8,856 bases of DNA from Actinomycetota bacterium (lineage in GTDB: Bacteria; Actinomycetota; Actinomycetes; Nanopelagicales; Nanopelagicaceae). The stretch spans positions 1 to 8,856 of the forward strand of contig WLSX01000018.1 of assembly GCA_009705675.1 (NCBI GenBank). The letters are read 5' to 3'. Both the position numbers and the translations under genes were made by a program. The notes under the pieces are model-generated. The model made no database searches, was not told the origin of the DNA, and saw only the letters and a list, made by a program, of their open reading frames with translations. Positions 5,742 to 8,856 of this stretch are shown here, in pieces. Position 1 is the first letter of the stretch; each line of letters opens with the position of its first letter.

Positions 5742-7267
5742 TGAGTAAGACTTTCACCGCCCAAAATCCGGCAACTGCCCAAAGTGTTGGTAATCCAATA
5801 GCTGAGTGGGATTTAGTCCAAACCAGTGCTGCGATTAAAGCTGCTGATTCGATAAAGTCAAAACTTTCTGCCACAAATCCAACTCAACGTGCTGCGGTAT
5901 TAAATGCCATTGCCGATGCAATTGAAGAGCAAAAAGAAAAATTGGCCGAAATTGCAAATCAAGAGACCGCACTTCCTATGGCTCGCCTAACTGGTGAGGT
6001 AATGCGAACTGTTATTCAAATTAGAGCATTTGCTAACTTAGTTAAAAGCGGCGGACATTTGCTGCCAATTATTGATTTAGCAGATCCAAACTTTCTTCCC
6101 GTTGCCCGCCCTGATCTTCGTAAATCACAACAACCACTCGGTGTAGTTGCAGTATTTGCCGCCTCTAACTTTCCATTGGCATTCTCAGTTGCAGGCGGTG
6201 ACACCGCCTCCGCCCTTGCTGCCGGCTGCCCAGTAATTGTTAAAGCTCATCCCTCACATCCAAATACAAGTCAATTAGTTTATGAAGCAGTCATTAAAGG
6301 TTTAACTTCACAAGGATTACCAAAAGAGTTATTTGCAATTGTGCAGGGCGTAAACCCGGAGATCACTCACTGGTTAGCTAAGGCACCAGAGATAACTGCA
6401 ATTGGTTTCACTGGCTCTGGCATGGTTGGAAAATTGTTAATTAAGTTATCTCAGGAAAGAGATGTACCAATTCCAGTTTATGCCGAGATGGGATCTTTAA
6501 ATCCAGTTTTCTTTACCCCAGGAGCGCTTAATGAAAAAGCAGATGAGTTAGCAAAGGCGGCAATGGATTCTGCCCTTCTTGGCTCTGGTCAATTTTGCAC
6601 AAAGCCTGGAATTATTGTTGTGCCAGATGATTCAGCCGGAGATAAATTTATTACCCAAGTTGAAAGCTATGTTGCATCCCAAAAGGTTGGACCATTATTA
6701 AATAAGGGGATTGCTGGCAGATTTAGTGAAGCAGTTTCAGCTTTAACAAAATCAAAGGGTTTAAAGGTTATCTCTGGCACAAATAATCCAGATGGATTTG
6801 GTGTTACGCCAACAATATTTGTAGTTAATTGGTCAGATGTTAAAAATCATCATGATTTGCTGGAAGAACACTTTGGACCAACCTCAGTAATTATTAGAGC
6901 ACCATTTGATCAATTTTTGACTGTGGCTCATGCGATGGAAGGCCAACTAACCGCAGCCCTTCATGCCGGGCCTGGTGAGAATGTTAAAGATTTAGTAGCT
7001 AAGTTAAGTCAGTTAGCCGGAAGAGTAATTTGGAATGGTTTTCCAACTGCAGTATCGGTAACTGCTGCACAAAATCATGGTGGGCAATGGCCAGCATCAT
7101 CTACCCACACAACCTCTGTTGGCTTAGATGCTTTATACCGTTTTGTTCGCCCAGTTGTTTATCAAAACTTCCCAGATAATCAGCTGCCAGCTGAGTTACA
7201 AAACGGAAATCCATTCGGCATTGAGCGGGTTATAAATGGAGAGCGTAGTAATAAAGTAATTAGTTAA
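5741..7267 (+). CDS. 2-oxoglutarate semialdehyde (2,5-dioxovalerate) dehydrogenase-type aldehyde dehydrogenase
   Basis: Likely oxidises 2-oxoglutarate semialdehyde to 2-oxoglutarate with NAD(P)+, the last step of non-phosphorylative pentose or of sugar-diacid/hydroxyproline catabolism. The 508 residues and N-terminus (FTAQNPATAQSVG, 5-17) fit the KGSADH branch of ALDHs. Catalytic residues are present: Asn143 in AASNFPLAFSVAGGD, Lys168 in VIVKAHPSHP, the coenzyme glycine motif GFTGSGMVG (222-230), general base Glu249 in YAEMGSLNP, and nucleophile Cys286 in GSGQFCTKPG. AGGD with KAHPSHP is typical of this branch and unlike ordinary betaine or acetaldehyde dehydrogenases. Substrate assignment comes from this pattern plus the neighbouring sugar-acid dehydratase and FAH-family genes. 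Stop codon directly abuts the convergent FAH-family gene, and the promoter looks leaderless. Confidence 0.88.
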   Translation: MSKTFTAQNPATAQSVGNPIAEWDLVQTSAAIKAADSIKSKLSATNPTQRAAVLNAIADAIEEQKEKLAEIANQETALPMARLTGEVMRTVIQIRAFANLVKSGGHLLPIIDLADPNFLPVARPDLRKSQQPLGVVAVFAASNFPLAFSVAGGDTASALAAGCPVIVKAHPSHPNTSQLVYEAVIKGLTSQGLPKELFAIVQGVNPEITHWLAKAPEITAIGFTGSGMVGKLLIKLSQERDVPIPVYAEMGSLNPVFFTPGALNEKADELAKAAMDSALLGSGQFCTKPGIIVVPDDSAGDKFITQVESYVASQKVGPLLNKGIAGRFSEAVSALTKSKGLKVISGTNNPDGFGVTPTIFVVNWSDVKNHHDLLEEHFGPTSVIIRAPFDQFLTVAHAMEGQLTAALHAGPGENVKDLVAKLSQLAGRVIWNGFPTAVSVTAAQNHGGQWPASSTHTTSVGLDALYRFVRPVVYQNFPDNQLPAELQNGNPFGIERVINGERSNKVIS

Positions 7268-7282
7268 TTACTTGTAATTAAC
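7263..7282. terminator. Inverted repeat spanning abutting convergent stop codons (possible bidirectional terminator)
   Basis: Arms GTTAATTAC (7263-7271) and GTAATTAAC (7274-7282) are perfect reverse complements separated by TT. With the central C-G pair open this gives an 8-bp stem with a CTTG loop. The repeat contains both TAA stop codons and codes for the last residues of both proteins. It is AT-rich, so weak as an intrinsic terminator, and only short broken T runs follow on either side. It is the only sequence at this junction that could terminate both transcripts. Confidence 0.4.
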
Positions 7283-8131
7283 AACCTTATTTTTAATTGT
7301 GCCAATTCCTTCAATTGTGGTCACAATATTTTCGCCACCTTTTAAGTACTTCTCTGGCTTAAAGCCCATACCAACACCTTCAGGTGTTCCAGTATTAACC
7401 ACATCTCCTGCTTTTAACTCCATAAATTGAGAGATATACCAAATACAGTGATTAATTCCGAAAATTAAATCATTAGTTCGAGAGTTTTGTCTTACCTCAC
7501 CATCAATAGTGCAGGAAAGAGATAAGTTATTTGGATCTAATTTATTTTTAGCAAGCTCATCTGCGGTCACAATCCATGGACCCATTGGGTTAAATGTTGG
7601 GAATGATTTTCCCTTTACCCATTGACCACTTCGCTCAACCTGCCAGTGACGCTCAGAAACATCTTGGGAGATTGTGTAACCAAGGATGTAATCAGATGCT
7701 TCCTCTGGTGATTTTAAATAAAGAGCGTTCTTACCAATTACAACACAAAGTTCAACCTCATAATCAGTCTTAAGTGAGTTTGGTGGAACCACGATGTCAT
7801 CATTTGGTCCAATTACCGTATCTGGTGCTTTCATAAAAATTACTGGCTCAGCAGGGGCAGCCATTCCACTTTCGACGGCATGCTTTGCATAATTTAAGCC
7901 AACACAAATTACTTTAGTTGGACGAGCAACTGGTGAACCAATTCGGTAATCAGCAATATTTACCTTTGGCCTGCTACTTAAATCAGCTTTGGCTAATTTT
8001 GCAATTGCGCCATTTTCTAACTCAACTCGATTAAAATCACTAACTAAATCATCAACAAAGATTGCCTCAGTATCTGAGACAACTACTGCTGGCTTTTCTT
8101 TATTTAACTGACCTAAGCGTGCGATTCTCAT
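7268..8131 (-). CDS. Fumarylacetoacetate hydrolase (FAH) family enzyme, probably acting on a keto-deoxy sugar acid
   Basis: 287 residues from the ATG at 8131, the usual length for this family; a longer form from 8197 would add 22 residues not expected in the family and run into the promoter region. A GAGA element lies just before this ATG. Motifs: VGLNYAKHA (77-85), the metal-binding DYEVELCVVIG (123-133) with Glu125 and Glu127, Asp157 in ISQDVSERHW, KGKSFPTFNPMGPW (173-186) and the C-terminal NTGTPEGVGMG (246-256). These define an Mg2+/Mn2+-dependent FAH-fold enzyme. Substrate is uncertain. Members near sugar-acid genes act as 2,4-diketo-3-deoxy-sugar-acid hydrolases (L-rhamnonate, L-fuconate and pentonate routes) or, in Caulobacter XylX and haloarchaea, as 2-keto-3-deoxypentonate dehydratases. 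The motifs look closer to the hydrolase/ureidoglycolate-lyase-like group; the ALDH neighbour favours the dehydratase role. Confidence 0.85.
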   Translation of the reverse strand: MRIARLGQLNKEKPAVVVSDTEAIFVDDLVSDFNRVELENGAIAKLAKADLSSRPKVNIADYRIGSPVARPTKVICVGLNYAKHAVESGMAAPAEPVIFMKAPDTVIGPNDDIVVPPNSLKTDYEVELCVVIGKNALYLKSPEEASDYILGYTISQDVSERHWQVERSGQWVKGKSFPTFNPMGPWIVTADELAKNKLDPNNLSLSCTIDGEVRQNSRTNDLIFGINHCIWYISQFMELKAGDVVNTGTPEGVGMGFKPEKYLKGGENIVTTIEGIGTIKNKVVNYK

Positions 8132-8236
8132 AATTCTCACATTTCCATTGAGGTGAAGTTTTGGCTCTAATGAACTAGAATATGAAAACCTTAACATAGG
8201 AATTTTCTCAATATTTGAGAGCAGGAAAGGGCGAGC
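8132..8236. promoter_or_regulatory. Divergent regulatory region FAH / dehydratase with a 15-bp palindrome
   Basis: This 105-bp gap serves two divergent catabolic genes. It holds a perfect palindrome, TCTCAA-TAT-TTGAGA (8206-8220), ending 2 nt before the dehydratase Shine-Dalgarno, plus a plus-strand -10 candidate TAGAAT (8176-8181). A dimeric repressor bound there would sit between promoter and start codon of the dehydratase. The regulator gene is not in the window. Confidence 0.45.
8223..8230 (+). promoter_or_regulatory. Ribosome binding site fixing the GTG start of the dehydratase
   Basis: AGGAAAGG, 6 nt before GTG 8237. The frame is closed by TGA at 8216-8218, so this GTG is the only sensible start. 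Confidence 0.65.
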
Positions 8237-8856
8237 GTGAGCGAAGAGAAGTTTGATCGCCGCAGCCAGTACTGGTTTGGATTAAAAGATAAGGGTGGTT
8301 ATATCCACCGCGAACGACTTCGCAATCAAGGTTACGCCCCAGATGTTTTTGATGGTCGCCCAGTAATTGGTATTGCAAATACTTGGTCTGAATTAAATCC
8401 ATGCAATGGATCATTAAATGATGTTGCCGAAGCGGTTAAGCGCGGAGTTTGGGAAGCTGGTGGTTTTCCACTTGAGTTCCCAGCGATGTCACTTAGTGAA
8501 TCTCTGCAACGACCAACCACGATGTTGTATCGAAACATGCTTGCGATGGAGGTTGAGGAGTTAATTCGTTCTCACCCATTAGATGGTGTAGTGCTACTTG
8601 GTAATTGCGATAAGACGCCACCTGGATTGTTAATGGGAGCAGCAAGTGTTGATCTACCAACTTTAATGATTACAGGCGGACCAATGCTTAATGGTCGCTA
8701 CCACGGTGAAGCGGTTGGCTCTGGCACATTAGTTTGGAAATATAGCGAGCAGGTAAGAAGTGGAAAGATTTCCTTTGAAGAGTTTATGGCGATGGAATCT
8801 TGCTCAGCCCGTAGCCAAGGTTCATGTATGACTATGGGAACAGCATCAACAATGGC
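8237..8856 (+). CDS. IlvD/Edd-family sugar-acid dehydratase (L-arabinonate / D-xylonate type), 3' end outside window
   Basis: Removes water from an aldonate to give a 2-keto-3-deoxy acid, using an Fe-S cluster and Mg2+. The first 206 codons of an expected 570-600 are present. Iron-sulfur cysteines are Cys56 (LNPCNGS), Cys124 (LGNCDKT) and Cys197 (GSCMTMGTA), each three residues before the Cys59/127/200 of Rhizobium L-arabinonate dehydratase as I recall it; Lys126 matches that enzyme's carbamylated lysine. The N-terminus RSQYWFGLKDKGGYIHRE (9-26) and FPAMSLSESLQRPTTMLYRN (81-100) belong to the pentonate/hexonate dehydratase branch, not to dihydroxy-acid dehydratase IlvD or Edd, so an 'IlvD' label would be misleading. 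C5 and C6 aldonates cannot be told apart from this fragment. Divergent from the FAH-family gene. Confidence 0.9.
   Translation, partial: MSEEKFDRRSQYWFGLKDKGGYIHRERLRNQGYAPDVFDGRPVIGIANTWSELNPCNGSLNDVAEAVKRGVWEAGGFPLEFPAMSLSESLQRPTTMLYRNMLAMEVEELIRSHPLDGVVLLGNCDKTPPGLLMGAASVDLPTLMITGGPMLNGRYHGEAVGSGTLVWKYSEQVRSGKISFEEFMAMESCSARSQGSCMTMGTASTM

Noticed and set aside
6016..6204. Minus-strand frame inside the ALDH gene
   Set aside because: Shadow of a clearly functional gene.
8132..8197. Longer FAH-family protein from ATG 8197
   Set aside because: The extra 22 residues do not fit the family and would occupy most of the divergent promoter region; ATG 8131 has an acceptable ribosome site.
8208..8538. 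Two minus-strand frames opposite the dehydratase start
   Set aside because: Antisense to conserved dehydratase sequence including the first Fe-S cysteine region; no motif.
1..8856. CRISPR arrays, tRNA/rRNA genes, insertion sequences, prophage genes
   Set aside because: No spaced direct repeats, cloverleaf signatures, transposase motifs or long terminal inverted repeats were seen; composition looks even across the window.

Overview
The window is an AT-rich (roughly 40% G+C by eye, not computed), very gene-dense piece of what looks like a streamlined actinobacterial chromosome, possibly a planktonic acI/Nanopelagicales-type lineage. The lineage is inference. It rests on a MurA with aspartate in place of the catalytic cysteine (as in mycobacteria), murA divergent from a PduO-type cobalamin adenosyltransferase (a pairing known from Mycobacterium), a small Cys/His protein of the kind labelled 'ATP/GTP-binding protein' in actinobacteria, GlpX as the fructose-bisphosphatase, and very short or absent intergenic gaps. 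No rRNA, tRNA, CRISPR array, insertion sequence or phage gene was seen.

Left part (1-2622): on the minus strand, murA (peptidoglycan precursor synthesis) overlaps glpX (gluconeogenesis; its 3' end lies outside the window) by 17 bp. Divergent from murA, on the plus strand, is the corrinoid adenosyltransferase, separated by 37 bp that may hold two overlapping -10 boxes.

Middle part (2619-5688): a tightly coupled four-gene minus-strand operon. It encodes a DrrA-type ABC ATPase, an ABC-2 permease (4-bp ATGA overlap), a secreted protein with a Pro/Thr/Ser/Lys-rich linker and four cysteines (4-bp ATGA overlap), and a small one-TM protein with a DUF2007-like cytoplasmic tail (TTG start, strong Shine-Dalgarno). 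This is the least explained module and the best candidate for something undescribed. Divergent from it is the small Cys/His protein. The operon's last stop codon overlaps the adenosyltransferase stop codon in a shared TTAA.

Right part (5741-8856): three sugar-acid catabolism genes. They encode a 2-oxoglutarate-semialdehyde dehydrogenase-type ALDH (+), a fumarylacetoacetate-hydrolase (FAH) family enzyme (-), and an IlvD/Edd-family pentonate/hexonate dehydratase (+, cut off by the window end). With the FAH-family enzyme acting either as a 2-keto-3-deoxypentonate dehydratase or as a diketo-acid hydrolase, these could form most of a non-phosphorylative (Weimberg-like) pentose oxidation route feeding the TCA cycle. 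The ALDH and FAH genes meet stop-to-stop with zero spacing, inside a perfect 9-bp-arm inverted repeat. The FAH/dehydratase divergent region carries a 15-bp perfect palindrome that could be an operator. The ALDH has a TATAGT box placed for a leaderless mRNA.
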